From Arcanobacterium buesumense (lineage in GTDB: Bacteria > Actinomycetota > Actinomycetes > Actinomycetales > Actinomycetaceae), in the NCBI RefSeq assembly GCF_012563545.1, contig NZ_CP050804.1:1-64000 (forward strand): a DNA stretch of 64,000 bases, given 5' to 3'. How positions within the stretch are numbered: position 1 is the stretch's first letter; each line of letters starts with the position of its first letter. Below the pieces are notes generated by a model. It worked only from the letters and a program-made list of their open reading frames with translations, had not been told where the DNA came from and did not search any database. A program made the position numbers and the translations under genes. Below, one piece after another: positions 1 through 10,500 of the stretch.

Positions 1-1623
1 ATGATTGATACAGACCAAAGGATATCTTTGGAAAACTATGCACAAGGGGAGACAATGTCAGACGGATCATTTGCACAGGATGCTTGGACAGCGGCCATTG
101 AACTTTCTCGAGCTGAAGGACGCCTGTCTGAATCCCAAACTGCATTTGTTCGCCTAGCTACTCCACTTGCAATTGTCGAAGATCGATTCCTTATCGGCGT
201 CGCTACTGAATTTACTCGTAACCTCATTAACACGAATGTTGCACAATCTTTAACGGAACAACTGTCTGCCATCGTTGGCCGGGAACTCACACTTGATATT
301 TCTGTTGATCCAGCTTTATCAGAATCATCAGGCATGGCAACATCGACCTCGTCTACAGCTCCCCGGAAGACACAACCGGAACCGATATTACATTCTGTTC
401 CTCAATCGCCTTCTGTCGATATTTCCCCTGCAGCCCAACCAGTTACACCACCGTCAGCTCCCGAACCAACGGAATTTTTCCCTACTCCGAACTACGATGC
501 AACACCGTCGTCGCCAACTCCTTTACGTCGTCTCGATCCACGAACCCAAGAAACCCGTGATTCTGCGCGCCTGAACCCGCGCTACACATTCGAAACATTC
601 GTGACTGGAGAATCAAACCGTTTTGCACACGCCACTGCGCTTGCCGTCTCGGAATTACCTGGCTCCACATATAATCCACTTTTCCTCTATTCAGATTCTG
701 GAATGGGGAAAACCCACCTTCTGCACTCTATTGGCAATTCAGTCCAAGAAATGTTCCCCACGAAAAAGATTCTCTACGTTTCAGCTGAAGAATTTACCAA
801 CGCTTTTATTAACGCCTTGGCCAATGGTCAAATGCATAACTTTAAAGATCAATTTCGCACTGTTGATGTGCTTCTCATTGACGATATTCAATTCCTATCG
901 GGACGTGATCGTTCCCGAACACTTGAAGAGTTTTTCCACACCTTCAACGCGCTCATTAACGCCAATAAACAAATCGTGATTACCTCCGATGTGGCTCCTA
1001 ACCTTCTTGTCGATTTTGAAGATCGGATGATTTCACGCTTCAAATCAGGAATTACTGCAGCTATTGATTTGCCCAACCTCGAAACGCGTATTGCTATCTT
1101 GAACCGAAAAGCCATGGCAGAAGGTCTTGAAGTTCCACGTGATGTTATCGAATTTATTGCATCTCGCATCACCAGCAATGTGCGCGAAATGGAAGGTGCC
1201 TTACGCAGAATCCGCGCATTTGCCGATCTGACAAAGCAACAGATCACCCTTGAACTAGCCGAATCACAGCTCAAGGATATGATTTCTGATCCCAGTTCGA
1301 TTCAAGTGACAGCTGGAATGATTGTGGCCCAAGTGTCGAACTATTTCGGAGTTCCGCTTGCTGATTTGAAATCCCCAACTCGTACTCGCACATTAACATT
1401 GCCTCGCCACGTCGCAATGTATTTGTGTCGAGAGCTCACTGATCTTTCTCTACCGAAAATCGCTGAAGAGTTTAACCGGCGCGATCACACTACCGTGATG
1501 AATGCAGTGCGAAAAGTTGAAGCACTGATGGCCGAAAAGCAAACAATTTTTACCCAAGTCTCAGAATTAACAACAATTATTAAAAACGCAGCGAAAGACC
1601 ACGCACAGTTAGCTACCGAATAA
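1..1623 (+). CDS. dnaA: Chromosomal replication initiator protein DnaA
   Basis: DnaA is the ATP-dependent initiator that binds DnaA boxes at oriC and opens the duplex. Seen: a short N-terminal domain (about residues 19-110), a Pro/Ser/Thr-rich linker, then the AAA+ core with Walker A GMGKTHLL (about residue 234), Walker B LLIDDIQFL (about 292) and the arginine-rich sensor region. The C-terminal domain IV carries the box-binding signature RDHTTVMNAVRKVE (about 494). The frame is open from base 1, but an in-frame ATG at 55 follows AAGGGGA at 44-50, so the protein may really begin MSDGSFAQ (522 aa). Sequence before base 1 is not visible. Oriented toward oriC and dnaN in the standard actinobacterial order. 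Confidence 0.97.
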   Translation: MIDTDQRISLENYAQGETMSDGSFAQDAWTAAIELSRAEGRLSESQTAFVRLATPLAIVEDRFLIGVATEFTRNLINTNVAQSLTEQLSAIVGRELTLDISVDPALSESSGMATSTSSTAPRKTQPEPILHSVPQSPSVDISPAAQPVTPPSAPEPTEFFPTPNYDATPSSPTPLRRLDPRTQETRDSARLNPRYTFETFVTGESNRFAHATALAVSELPGSTYNPLFLYSDSGMGKTHLLHSIGNSVQEMFPTKKILYVSAEEFTNAFINALANGQMHNFKDQFRTVDVLLIDDIQFLSGRDRSRTLEEFFHTFNALINANKQIVITSDVAPNLLVDFEDRMISRFKSGITAAIDLPNLETRIAILNRKAMAEGLEVPRDVIEFIASRITSNVREMEGALRRIRAFADLTKQQITLELAESQLKDMISDPSSIQVTAGMIVAQVSNYFGVPLADLKSPTRTRTLTLPRHVAMYLCRELTDLSLPKIAEEFNRRDHTTVMNAVRKVEALMAEKQTIFTQVSELTTIIKNAAKDHAQLATE

Positions 1624-2044
1624 ATGAACCTAGCTAATAAACACCCGAAGACACACGAAAAAATCTAAGTTCAAAAGATAACGCTTCATAAAAACATCTT
1701 CTTGTGTGTTTTCATGTGGATAACTGTGGATAAAACCTGTGAATCTGTGGATAAAAACTACTCTCTTTTGTCTCATCCACATAATCACATGTTTTACTCG
1801 CAGAATATTCACGAATAATCCACGGTATGAAATAGCTATTTACCAACGAATAGTCAACTTATCCACAGTATCCACAGAGCCTATTACTACTACTACTTAA
1901 AGAGTTAATGACAACAATGGGCCGCCACCGACTGCGAGTAACTATCGAAAAAAAGAAACTGTCCACAAAATAGCATTTAAATTCCAGGCTTTGGCAAGTA
2001 TCGCGTACAGTAATAAGTAGTAATTATGAGGAAAGTAGGTTGCG
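1624..2044. other. oriC: Replication origin oriC with clustered DnaA boxes
   Basis: This 421-bp AT-rich gap between dnaA and dnaN holds no convincing gene. Perfect TGTGGATAA/TTATCCACA boxes lie at 1715-1723, 1725-1733, 1746-1754 (minus orientation) and 1859-1867 (plus orientation). Near matches are at 1773-1781 (TCATCCACA), 1816-1824 (TAATCCACG) and 1868-1876 (GTATCCACA). The left group and right group face each other, and AT-rich DNA lies between and after them, a typical bacterial origin layout. The short open frame on the minus strand at 1630-1812 only reads through the boxes and is not supported. Confidence 0.92.
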
Positions 2045-3163
2045 GTGAAAATAATCGTCGAACATGACGTCTTCACAGAAGCTGTTACATGGGTTGCACG
2101 TACCATTCCAAATCGGCCAGCAATTCCAGTACTTGCCGGTCTGAAAATTCAGTCGTCACAAAACGGTATTGTGTCCCTAGGCTCACGAGATTCTGATATT
2201 TCATCTCATGTTGATATTGAAGCAGATGTACTTTCTGCCGGAGAAGTCTTAATCAACGGACGGCTACTTGCTGATATTTGCCGGGCTTTGCCACGTAAAC
2301 CAATCGAACTAACGCTAGATGGAACAAAGCTTGAGATTGAATGTGGATCTTCGCATTTCTCAATGAAAACCATGGCTAGTGAAGATTACGCAGACAGCAC
2401 AGATATGCCACCAGTTGTTGGTACTGTTGACGGTTCTCAGTGGCTCGAAGCTATCAGCCAAGTCTCCATCGCTGCCTCAAATGATGATACTTTGCCACTA
2501 CTTGTCTCCGTATGTCTGGAAATCAACGGCGATTCCATTGCTCTTATGGCAACTGATCGCTACCGCCTAGCTGTGCGAGAACTATCGTGGGCTCCGCAAG
2601 ACACCACGATGTCGAAGCGAATTTTAGTTCGCGCCTCACGCCTTTTAGACATCGCCAAAGCACTCGGATCAGCAGGGCCAATCGAAATTTCCCTCTCTGA
2701 TTCACTTATTGGATTTGCTGCTGGTGGAAAACAAAACACCGTCCAACTTATCGACGGCGAATATCCACAAGTTCTTTCCCTTTTCCCATCTGAAACAGCC
2801 GGATATATGGTGATGAACCGAGTCGATATGCTTGATGCAATTAAACGCTCACGCCTCGTCGTCGAAAAAAATGCTGCCGTGCGGCTTTCATTTACCGAAG
2901 GCGAAGTGACCATCGAAGCAGGCCAAGGCGATCAAGCCCAAGCTTCCGAAGCACTCGCGGCAGAAGTTGTGGGAGAAGATCTCAAGATGGCGTTCAACCC
3001 GATCTTCCTTCAAGAAGGATTTGCCGTCATGAACGGCGAAAAGGTCCGGCTATCAGTTACCCATCCAACGAAACCAGCAGTCATGACGGCTGAAAAAGAC
3101 GGCGAATCTGATGAAGAATTCCGCCTTTTACTCATGCCGGTTCGCACGTTTGGTAATAACTAA
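2045..3163 (+). CDS. dnaN: DNA polymerase III beta subunit (sliding clamp)
   Basis: DnaN forms the ring-shaped dimeric clamp that tethers DNA polymerase III to DNA. The 372-aa length matches the family (about 365-400). Three repeated clamp domains can be followed, with landmarks such as IPVLAGLKIQ near the N-terminus, LMATDRYRLAVREL in the middle domain and the C-terminal LLLMPVRTFGN, close to the usual MPMR(L/I) end. The start is GTG at 2045, preceded by GAGGAAAGTAGG. It follows oriC and lies 5 bp before recF, so dnaN, recF and the DUF721 gene probably share a transcript. Confidence 0.97.
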   Translation: MKIIVEHDVFTEAVTWVARTIPNRPAIPVLAGLKIQSSQNGIVSLGSRDSDISSHVDIEADVLSAGEVLINGRLLADICRALPRKPIELTLDGTKLEIECGSSHFSMKTMASEDYADSTDMPPVVGTVDGSQWLEAISQVSIAASNDDTLPLLVSVCLEINGDSIALMATDRYRLAVRELSWAPQDTTMSKRILVRASRLLDIAKALGSAGPIEISLSDSLIGFAAGGKQNTVQLIDGEYPQVLSLFPSETAGYMVMNRVDMLDAIKRSRLVVEKNAAVRLSFTEGEVTIEAGQGDQAQASEALAAEVVGEDLKMAFNPIFLQEGFAVMNGEKVRLSVTHPTKPAVMTAEKDGESDEEFRLLLMPVRTFGNN

Positions 3164-3168
3164 GCGCC

Positions 3169-4416
3169 GTGTATATCTCCGACCTCGCGTTAAACGATTT
3201 TCGTTCTTATCGCGACGTTGTTATTTCCTTCAACCCCGGAGTGACCGTATTCATCGGTGAAAACGGGCAAGGAAAAACCAATCTGGTTGAAGCTATTGGC
3301 TATTTAGCAACTTTTTCCTCACATCGAGTCAATGGCGATACCAGTTTGGTTCGGCAAGGAGCATCCGCGGCAGTTGTGCGCGCCAAAGTTATGCACGGCC
3401 AATCACCAACCACTGTGGAAATCGAAATATTGGCCGGCAGAGCCAACCGGGCACGCATTAACCGAGGCAACGCCAAACCAACCGACGTCCTGGGAATCGT
3501 ACGAACAGTCATGTTCGCGCCCGAAGATCTTGACCTCATCAAAGGAGATCCAGCCGCTCGTCGTCGATTCCTTGACGAGATCATGATTCAGCTACGTCCA
3601 CGTATGGCACAAATAAAAGCTGATTATGCCAAAGTTGCCAAACAACGTGCCGCACTCTTAAAGACGTTGTGGAAAACTCGTCGTCGAACCGGAATCGTCG
3701 ATGACACCACCCTCATTATTTTCAACCAACAGTTGGCCCAACTTGGTGCACGTATCATCGCAGAACGCGCACGTATCATCGCTGCGTTGCGGCCCCACGT
3801 CGAATCCTATTATCACGAAGTCTCTGGTGGAAAGGGCGTAGCGCGAATCGATTATGTTGCCAACGTCGACGAACGAACTGGTTGGCAACTCCCAGCCATC
3901 ACTGCGCTCGAAAGTGATGACACCGGACAACTCGCCACAGATATAGCTACTCACGAAATCGATTTACAAGATGAAGCAGCAACTGAGCAACGTCTGCTAG
4001 CTGCGATGGATGAGTGGCGCGATCAAGAAATTGAGCGCGGCGTCAATCTTGTTGGACCACACCGAGATGACCTCGCACTATCACTGGGAACGTTGCCTGC
4101 TAAAGGTTTCGCTTCGCATGGTGAATCATGGTCCTATGCGCTCGCGTTAAGACTTGCCTCGTGGCAAGTCTTGCGTGACGATTCATCTGGAAATTGGGCC
4201 GACGACGGCGAACCGATTCTTATTCTTGACGACGTTTTTGCTGAACTTGATGCCCGGCGCCGCCAACGGCTCGCCACAATTGTTGGTCAGGGATCTCAAG
4301 TATTTGTCACTGCAGCAGTTGGTGATGATCTCCCAGAAGAACTCATCGGGCACAAATTCGTTGTCCATAACGGAGTTGTCCATAACGGAACAGTGAAAGA
4401 AGTAGCTGATGAGTGA
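3169..4416 (+). CDS. recF: DNA replication and repair protein RecF
   Basis: RecF is an SMC-like ABC ATPase that loads RecA at gapped DNA with RecO and RecR. Seen: N-terminal LNDFRSY, Walker A GENGQGKTNLVEAI (about residues 29-42), a central helical region, the motif VGPHRDDLAL, and the C-terminal Walker B/D-loop ILDDVFAELDARRR. At 415 aa it is at the long end of the usual 360-420. The GTG start at 3169 is 5 bp after the dnaN stop. Its 3' end overlaps the next gene by 8 bp, a sign of translational coupling. Confidence 0.96.
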   Translation: MYISDLALNDFRSYRDVVISFNPGVTVFIGENGQGKTNLVEAIGYLATFSSHRVNGDTSLVRQGASAAVVRAKVMHGQSPTTVEIEILAGRANRARINRGNAKPTDVLGIVRTVMFAPEDLDLIKGDPAARRRFLDEIMIQLRPRMAQIKADYAKVAKQRAALLKTLWKTRRRTGIVDDTTLIIFNQQLAQLGARIIAERARIIAALRPHVESYYHEVSGGKGVARIDYVANVDERTGWQLPAITALESDDTGQLATDIATHEIDLQDEAATEQRLLAAMDEWRDQEIERGVNLVGPHRDDLALSLGTLPAKGFASHGESWSYALALRLASWQVLRDDSSGNWADDGEPILILDDVFAELDARRRQRLATIVGQGSQVFVTAAVGDDLPEELIGHKFVVHNGVVHNGTVKEVADE

Positions 4417-5008
4417 GACAACATCGAGTCGCGTAACTCAAGCACGCCGGGAAGCTGCGCGTAAACACGGCGACATTTTGCCACTACAAATTTTGCACCG
4501 AGTCCGCCGTATGGCAGCCGATCAAGGATACGTGCGTCGCCGTAACACTTCTCGAGCAACACTGGCAGCTACTCAGCCAGAACCGATAGGTGACAAGCCA
4601 TTAGTTCCTAGCCCAGGACAAGATGTTGGCTCGGGGGCACGTCCGTCCTATCGAGATCCACAACCTTTGTTTGTGTTGATAGAAAAAGCTATCGAGGAAC
4701 GCGGTTGGAAAACTCACGTTGATGTGGCCTCTGTTGTGACGCGGTGGCCGGAGATTGTTGGCCCGGCTGTGGCTGCTAACTGCTCAGTTGTTGATTTCAG
4801 TGACGACGGCGTTTTGACCTTACAAGCGAAAACCGTGGCGTGGGAAACTCAGATTAGATCCTTGTTACACCATTTGGATGCTCGACTAGCTCAAGAACTT
4901 GGTGAAGGCGTAGTTAAAGAAATTCTACTCAACGGCCCTTATGTTCCTTCCTGGAAACATGGGCGATTATCGGTTCCGGGGCGTGGCCCACGCGATACGT
5001 ACAGCTAG
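4409..5008 (+). CDS. dciA: DUF721 family protein (DciA-type helicase loader)
   Basis: This is the DUF721 protein that follows recF in actinobacteria. The family includes DciA, the ancestral loader or partner of the replicative helicase DnaB. Seen: a variable N-terminal half of about 85 residues rich in Arg and Pro, then the DUF721 core with VVTRWPEIVGPAVAANC and LLHHLDARLAQELG, and the actinobacterial C-terminal signature SWKHGRLSVPGRGPRDTY. Length is 199 aa. The ATG overlaps the recF stop. The DciA role is inferred from family membership and location. Confidence 0.88.
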   Translation: MSETTSSRVTQARREAARKHGDILPLQILHRVRRMAADQGYVRRRNTSRATLAATQPEPIGDKPLVPSPGQDVGSGARPSYRDPQPLFVLIEKAIEERGWKTHVDVASVVTRWPEIVGPAVAANCSVVDFSDDGVLTLQAKTVAWETQIRSLLHHLDARLAQELGEGVVKEILLNGPYVPSWKHGRLSVPGRGPRDTYS

Positions 5009-5132
5009 GTAGCTGACCAAAAACATGGTGCGCCGATAAAAATACAGGATCTCGCACCTAGCGTTGTGTATAAGCATGTTGTGCCGTATATCGAGATTTT
5101 ATGCACCCGATGTTTTGCCAGTAAAAACGCGC

Positions 5133-5138
5133 TATAAT
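5133..5138 (+). promoter_or_regulatory. Probable -10 element of the gyrB promoter
   Basis: A perfect TATAAT lies about 150 bp before the gyrB start, in the only long gap between the dnaN-recF unit and gyrB. No clear TTGACA-like -35 box was found 16-18 bp upstream (TTGCCA is present but only 12 bp away), so the assignment is tentative. Confidence 0.4.
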
Positions 5139-5154
5139 GAGATAGGTTGGTTTG

Positions 5155-5174
5155 AGGTAGGTCCCTACCTTTTT
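5155..5174 (+). promoter_or_regulatory. Hairpin plus T-run in the gyrB leader (possible attenuator)
   Basis: AGGTAG-GTCC-CTACCT forms a 6-bp stem with a 4-nt loop at 5155-5170, directly followed by four further T residues. It sits between the candidate TATAAT and the gyrB start, so it would be in the untranslated leader. The structure resembles a short intrinsic terminator, but the stem is weak. Confidence 0.35.
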
Positions 5175-5285
5175 AGGGGAGAAATCAAGCAGAGACGTTT
5201 TTACGCATGTTCTATGAAGTAGCACACAGTTCACTCGTGTGTGGTACTGGACATGTCATCACGAAGAATGAGGGGAAGTCTACGC

Positions 5286-7328
5286 GTGTCAGAAGAAAAT
5301 AAGACCGAGACTACACACCATGCGGGTACGGTAGCTAAAGGTACCGAATACAACGCAGCAAATATTACTGTCCTAGAAGGTCTTGAAGCTGTTCGCAAAC
5401 GCCCAGGCATGTACATTGGTTCTACTGGTGAACGCGGACTCCACCATCTCGTCTACGAAGTTGTGGACAACTCAGTGGACGAAGCCTTAGCTGGGTACGC
5501 ATCCGAAATCACCGTCACCCTTCTTGATAATGGTGGCGTCAAAGTTGAAGATGACGGGCGTGGAATTCCAGTAGATATTCACCCAACGGAAGGCGTAGCA
5601 GCTGTTCAAGTTGTTATGACTGTACTACACGCTGGCGGTAAATTCGGTAATGGATCCTATGCCGTTTCTGGTGGTCTACACGGTGTGGGTATTTCCGTTG
5701 TCAATGCTTTGTCGGTACGGATGGATACTGAAGTTCGACGTGATGGATATGTATGGCGAATCTCGTATGAAAACGGTGTGCCCGTTGCTCCACTGGAAAA
5801 AGGTGAACCGACGGATAAGACTGGAACAACCCAAACATTTTGGCCAAATCCAGAAATATTTGAAACAGTTGATTTTGATTTTGATACGTTACGCCAACGT
5901 TTCCATCAGATGGCATTCTTAAACAAGAGCCTGAAGATTACCCTTGTTGATGAACGTGAAACAGCAGTGGTTGAGGGCGATGAAGTTACCGGGGAAGATA
6001 ACGACGTCGAAAAGAAGCACACTTCTGTCACCTACCGTTACGATAACGGCCTTCACGATTACGTTACTTACCTGATCAAAACTAAGAAGGCTGAGCCAGT
6101 ACACGCCGAACCTATCTATTTCGAAGCTGAAGATACCGAGCGGGTAATCTCCGTCGAAGTAGCAATGCAATGGACTAACGGATACTCGGAATCGCTACAC
6201 ACCTTCGCCAATACGATTAACACCACTGAAGGTGGAACTCACGAAGAAGGCTTCCGCACTGCACTGACCTCAGTCATCAACAAGTATGCGCGCGATAAGA
6301 ACATTCTTAAAGAAAAAGACGCCAACTTGACTGGTGATGACATCCGTGAAGGGCTCACAGCCGTTATCTCCATTAAACTCGGTGAACCACAGTTCGAAGG
6401 TCAAACAAAAACCAAGCTGGGAAACACTGAAGCACGAACCTTCGTCCAGCAGACAACATACGCCCAGCTCACTGACTGGCTCGACATGCATCCTAATGAA
6501 GGCAAAGAAATTATTCGCAAAGCCCTTCAAGCACAAAGCGCTCGCCTTGCAGCCCGTAAAGCACGTGAAGCTACCCGGCGTAAGTCCGTCCTTGAATCAG
6601 CTGCGATGCCTGGAAAACTTAAGGACTGCACATCGAATAATCCAGAAGAGTGCGAAATCTTCATCGTCGAGGGTGATTCCGCAGGTGGTTCGGCAGTCAA
6701 CGGACGCGATCCGAACCATCAGGCAATTATGCCGATCCGTGGAAAGATCCTCAACGTTGAAAAAGCTCGCCTCGATCGGGCGCTGTCTTCCGAATCAATC
6801 CAAAGCCTTATTACCGCATTTGGTACTGGTGTTGGTGAAGAATTCGATATTAACAAACTGCGCTATCACAAGATCGTCTTCATGGCCGATGCGGACGTGG
6901 ACGGTCAGCATATCGCTACGTTGCTCTTGACCATGGTGTACCGCTACATGCGGCCACTCATTGAACATGGCTATATTTACCTTGCTATGCCACCGCTTTA
7001 TCGCATCAAATGGACAAACGCCGATCATGAATACGTTTTCTCCGATAAAGAACGCGATATCAGACTCGAAGAAGGCCTTGCCGCTGGCAAGCGTTTACCT
7101 AAAGCTGAAGGCCAAGGAATTCAGCGATACAAAGGTCTTGGTGAAATGAACGATTCAGAGCTTTGGGACACCACCATGAACCCAGAAACTCGCACCCTCA
7201 AACGAGTCAGCATTGGCGAAGCAGCCGCAACAGACGAATCTTTCTCCATCCTCATGGGTGAAGACGTGGCCTCACGCCGGTCCTTCATCCAACGCAATGC
7301 CCACGACGTCCGCTTCCTCGACATTTAA
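5286..7328 (+). CDS. gyrB: DNA gyrase subunit B
   Basis: GyrB supplies the ATPase and TOPRIM parts of the gyrase A2B2 complex, which introduces negative supercoils. Seen: GHKL ATP-binding motifs [10 protein letters not shown] and DDGRGIPVD, the transducer domain, TOPRIM motifs EGDSAGGSA and DADVDGQHI, and the C-terminal [11 protein letters not shown] place the start at GTG 5286 (MSEENKTET...), because AGGGGAAG at 5271-5278 is spaced 7 nt from it. The frame is open back to 5241, but those 15 extra residues are not typical of the family. The result is 680 aa. gyrA follows 23 bp downstream, so the two are very likely cotranscribed. Confidence 0.96.
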   Translation: MSEENKTETTHHAGTVAKGTEYNAANITVLEGLEAVRKRPGMYIGSTGERGLHHLVYEVVDNSVDEALAGYASEITVTLLDNGGVKVEDDGRGIPVDIHPTEGVAAVQVVMTVLHAGGKFGNGSYAVSGGLHGVGISVVNALSVRMDTEVRRDGYVWRISYENGVPVAPLEKGEPTDKTGTTQTFWPNPEIFETVDFDFDTLRQRFHQMAFLNKSLKITLVDERETAVVEGDEVTGEDNDVEKKHTSVTYRYDNGLHDYVTYLIKTKKAEPVHAEPIYFEAEDTERVISVEVAMQWTNGYSESLHTFANTINTTEGGTHEEGFRTALTSVINKYARDKNILKEKDANLTGDDIREGLTAVISIKLGEPQFEGQTKTKLGNTEARTFVQQTTYAQLTDWLDMHPNEGKEIIRKALQAQSARLAARKAREATRRKSVLESAAMPGKLKDCTSNNPEECEIFIVEGDSAGGSAVNGRDPNHQAIMPIRGKILNVEKARLDRALSSESIQSLITAFGTGVGEEFDINKLRYHKIVFMADADVDGQHIATLLLTMVYRYMRPLIEHGYIYLAMPPLYRIKWTNADHEYVFSDKERDIRLEEGLAAGKRLPKAEGQGIQRYKGLGEMNDSELWDTTMNPETRTLKRVSIGEAAATDESFSILMGEDVASRRSFIQRNAHDVRFLDI

Positions 7329-7351
7329 GAATGGCTGGTTAAGAACAACCC

Positions 7352-9913
7352 ATGACTGAAGAAATAGCAGAATACAACCACGGTCTCATCAAGGACGTCG
7401 ATCTCCAACGGGAAATGGAAACGTCCTATCTGGACTATGCCATGTCCGTTATCGTCGGCCGTGCACTTCCAGACGTTCGTGACGGTATGAAACCTGTTCA
7501 CCGACGCGTTATCTACGCTATGTGGGATGGCGGTTACCGGCCAGATTCCTCGTTTTCCAAGTCGGTGAAAATCGTTGGTGATGTGATGGGTAATTTCCAC
7601 CCACACGGTGATGCCGCGATTTACGAAACTATGGTTCGTATGGTTCAGCCATGGAACCTGCGCTACCCACTGGTTGCTGGCCAAGGAAACTTCGGTACTG
7701 CCGGTGATCTTGGCGCCGCAGCTCCGCGTTACACCGAAGCCCGAATGGCACAACTTGCCGTTGAGATGGTCCGTGATATTAACGAAGATACCGTCGATTT
7801 CATCCCAAACTTTGATGGCTCTGTTCAAGAACCAACCGTGCTTACCGCCCGTTTCCCAAATCTCCTTGTGAACGGATCAGAGGGTATCGCAGTCGGTATG
7901 GCTACCCGTATTCCGCCACACAATTTACGTGAAGTAGCCGAAGGTGTTCAATGGTTCCTCGATCATCCAGAAGCGACCCGCGAAGAACTCCTCGAAGCTC
8001 TTATTGAACGAATCAAAGGTCCAGATTTCCCTACCGGGGCAACAATTCTTGGATCTAAAGGCATCGAATCGATGTACCGGACTGGTAACGGTTCAATCAC
8101 CCAGCGTGCCGTTGTTGAGGTTGATGAAATCAATGGCCGTCAATCTCTTGTTATCACCGATCTGCCATACCAAGTCAACCCAGACCGCTTGTTGGACAAG
8201 ATGGTTGAAGGTATTAAAGACGGTCGCCTGCCAGGTATCGCCGATATTCGAGATGAAACATCTGGGCGTGCCGGCCAACGCATCGTCGTTGTACTCAAGA
8301 AGGACGCCGTCGCTAAGGTTGTGCTCAACAACTTGTATAAGCACACGCAGATGCAAAACAACTTCCCGGCAAATATGTTGGCGTTGGTTGACGGTGTGCC
8401 GCGTACTCTTTCACTCGATGGCTTCGTACGTCACTGGGTTGATCATCAGATTGAAGTGATCCGCCGCCGTACCGAATTCCGCTTGCGGAAAGTTCTTGAG
8501 CGATTGATGATTTTGGAGGGCCTGGTTAAGGCTCTTGATGCGCTCGACGAAGTAATTGCGTTGATTCGTCGCTCACCAACTGTGGATGAGGCCCGCGAAG
8601 GCCTTATGACACTCTTGGATATTAACGAGATTCAAGCAGATCATATTCTCGCTATGCAGTTGCGCCGCCTAGCTGCTCTCGAACGTCAAAAGATTCTCGA
8701 CGAGCGTGACGAAAAGATGGCAATGCGTGACGACTATCAAGATATTTTGGCTAAGCCAGAACGTCAACGCACTATCGTATCGGACGAACTCGGGGAAATT
8801 GTTGCCAAGTTCGGTGATGAACGCCGTACTAAGATCCTCCCATTTGACGGCGAAATGTCCGATGAGGATTTGATTCCAGAAGACGACGTGGTCATCACCA
8901 TTACCCGCTCTGGTTTCGTCAAGCGCACCAAGGTTAGTGAATACCGCGCCCAACATCGTGGTGGTAAAGGAATCAAGGGAACTTCGTTGCGAGAAGACGA
9001 TATCGTTGAACATTTCGGTATCACCTCCACCCACGACTGGCAACTATTCTTTACTAACCAGGGCCGGGTGTACCGCATCAAGGGTTACGATTTACCAGAA
9101 GGCGCTCGCGATGCTAAGGGACAACATATCGCCAACATGCTGGCATTCCAGCCAGGTGAATCGATTGCCTCGATGGTGTCGATCCGCAGCTATGACCAAG
9201 CAGATTACCTTGTGCTCGCTACGGAAGACGGTCTGGTGAAGAAGACCCGTTTGAGTGATTATGATTCGGCACGTACTGGCGGTTTGATTGCCGTTAAGCT
9301 ACGTGAGCGCGAAGATGGAACCACTGATCGTTTGGTGGCTGCTCGTCTCTTAAATGAGGGCGACGACGTCATCCTCGTCTCACGCGGCGGACAGTCCTTG
9401 CGTTTCACGGCCGACGACGAAACCTTACGTCCGATGGGTCGTGCAACATCTGGTGTAACCGGTATGAAGTTCCGCGGTGATGATTGCTTGCTCGCAATGG
9501 ATGTTGTTGACGAAGGCGCGGAAGTCTTCGTCGTCACTGAAGGTGGCTTTGCTAAGCGTACTGATATTGAACAGTATCGTGTTCAAGGACGTGCGGGTCT
9601 TGGTATCAAGGTTGCTAATGTGGTTGAGTCGCGTGGTGACCTCGTCGGAGCGCTTATCACTCATCCAGGTGATGAAGTGATGGTCATTATGGAATCTGGC
9701 AAGGTTGTGCGTTCTGCAGTCGAGGAAGTATCGCTGACTGGACGTAACACTCAAGGCGTTAAGTTTGCTACCCCGGATAAGGGTGACAAGATCATCTCCA
9801 TCGCGCTCAATATGGAAAAAGACGAAGAAGATGAGGATGCGGACGATATCACCGTCGTCGAACCGGAATCTGCTACGGAAGATGACGCACAAGCCGTTAC
9901 CGAAGTAGAATAA
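7352..9913 (+). CDS. gyrA: DNA gyrase subunit A
   Basis: GyrA carries the DNA breakage-reunion activity of gyrase. Seen: the N-terminal [20 protein letters not shown], the winged-helix region with active-site Tyr127 in APRYTEAR, the coiled-coil tower, and a six-bladed C-terminal domain with the GyrA box as QHRGGKG (the common form is QRRGGKG). A Glu/Asp-rich tail ends the protein. The quinolone-determining region reads [10 protein letters not shown], with Ala88 at the E. coli Ser83 position and Glu92 at the Asp87 position. Length 853 aa is normal for the family. Confidence 0.96.
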   Translation: MTEEIAEYNHGLIKDVDLQREMETSYLDYAMSVIVGRALPDVRDGMKPVHRRVIYAMWDGGYRPDSSFSKSVKIVGDVMGNFHPHGDAAIYETMVRMVQPWNLRYPLVAGQGNFGTAGDLGAAAPRYTEARMAQLAVEMVRDINEDTVDFIPNFDGSVQEPTVLTARFPNLLVNGSEGIAVGMATRIPPHNLREVAEGVQWFLDHPEATREELLEALIERIKGPDFPTGATILGSKGIESMYRTGNGSITQRAVVEVDEINGRQSLVITDLPYQVNPDRLLDKMVEGIKDGRLPGIADIRDETSGRAGQRIVVVLKKDAVAKVVLNNLYKHTQMQNNFPANMLALVDGVPRTLSLDGFVRHWVDHQIEVIRRRTEFRLRKVLERLMILEGLVKALDALDEVIALIRRSPTVDEAREGLMTLLDINEIQADHILAMQLRRLAALERQKILDERDEKMAMRDDYQDILAKPERQRTIVSDELGEIVAKFGDERRTKILPFDGEMSDEDLIPEDDVVITITRSGFVKRTKVSEYRAQHRGGKGIKGTSLREDDIVEHFGITSTHDWQLFFTNQGRVYRIKGYDLPEGARDAKGQHIANMLAFQPGESIASMVSIRSYDQADYLVLATEDGLVKKTRLSDYDSARTGGLIAVKLREREDGTTDRLVAARLLNEGDDVILVSRGGQSLRFTADDETLRPMGRATSGVTGMKFRGDDCLLAMDVVDEGAEVFVVTEGGFAKRTDIEQYRVQGRAGLGIKVANVVESRGDLVGALITHPGDEVMVIMESGKVVRSAVEEVSLTGRNTQGVKFATPDKGDKIISIALNMEKDEEDEDADDITVVEPESATEDDAQAVTEVE

Positions 9914-9955
9914 GCCTAATCGTGAAATACTCACACCTGGTCAATGGAGAACAAC

Positions 9956-10393
9956 ATGACAACCACAACTGACGAATCGACCTCGCAGCCAACAATGGTG
10001 CAAGAAGTCGTACCACATGAAAAGCACGAAGTCGGTATTCGCCGGGTCAAAATGACAATTTCACGGGTTGATCCGTGGTCGGCGCTGAAACTGTCATTCT
10101 TAGTGTCGGTAGCAATCGGCGTTATGATCGTGATCGCAACCGCCGTATTGTGGTTTGTGCTCGATTCAATGCACGTGTGGTCCCAGGTTGATGGTCTACT
10201 TAAAACATTGAACTCTGAGGCGTTGTTACAACTCGGGCAATTCATGGAGTTTGGCCGTGTTATTTCATTCTCAGTAGTTGTTGGCGTCATTGAAATTGTT
10301 CTCATGACTGCTTTTGGGGCGCTTATGGCTTTGATCTATAACGTTGTTGCCATGCTTGTTGGCGGGTTACACGTTACCGTTACGGACGAATAA
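9956..10393 (+). CDS. DUF3566 domain membrane protein
   Basis: This is the small membrane protein regularly found after gyrA in actinobacteria (DUF3566). It has a charged cytoplasmic N-terminus of about 40 residues, the conserved entry RRVKMTISRVDPWSALKLSF, then two hydrophobic helices separated by an extracytoplasmic loop (about residues 50-70 and 100-130). The start is ATG 9956, with GGAGA 5 nt before it. An in-frame ATG at 9944 has no such site. Length is 145 aa. The function is unknown. Confidence 0.85.
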   Translation: MTTTTDESTSQPTMVQEVVPHEKHEVGIRRVKMTISRVDPWSALKLSFLVSVAIGVMIVIATAVLWFVLDSMHVWSQVDGLLKTLNSEALLQLGQFMEFGRVISFSVVVGVIEIVLMTAFGALMALIYNVVAMLVGGLHVTVTDE

Positions 10394-10446
10394 TCCGAGT
10401 AGCTCTGATAGAAAATGTGATGTGCATTGCTTGGAGCCGTTGTGGT

Positions 10447-10476
10447 TTGATTCTGGACTTAAAATTGAGTTAATCT
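10447..10476 (+). promoter_or_regulatory. Candidate promoter of tRNA-Ile
   Basis: TTGATT at 10447-10452 and TAATCT at 10471-10476 are 18 bp apart, and the -10 box lies 24 bp before the tRNA. Both boxes are imperfect, so this is only a plausible assignment. Confidence 0.35.
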
Positions 10477-10500
10477 AATTCGGCACGAAGAAATGCATAA

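Noticed and set aside
1630-1812. Open frame inside the oriC gap
   Set aside because: It reads straight through the DnaA boxes, has no ribosome site and its composition is not protein-like.
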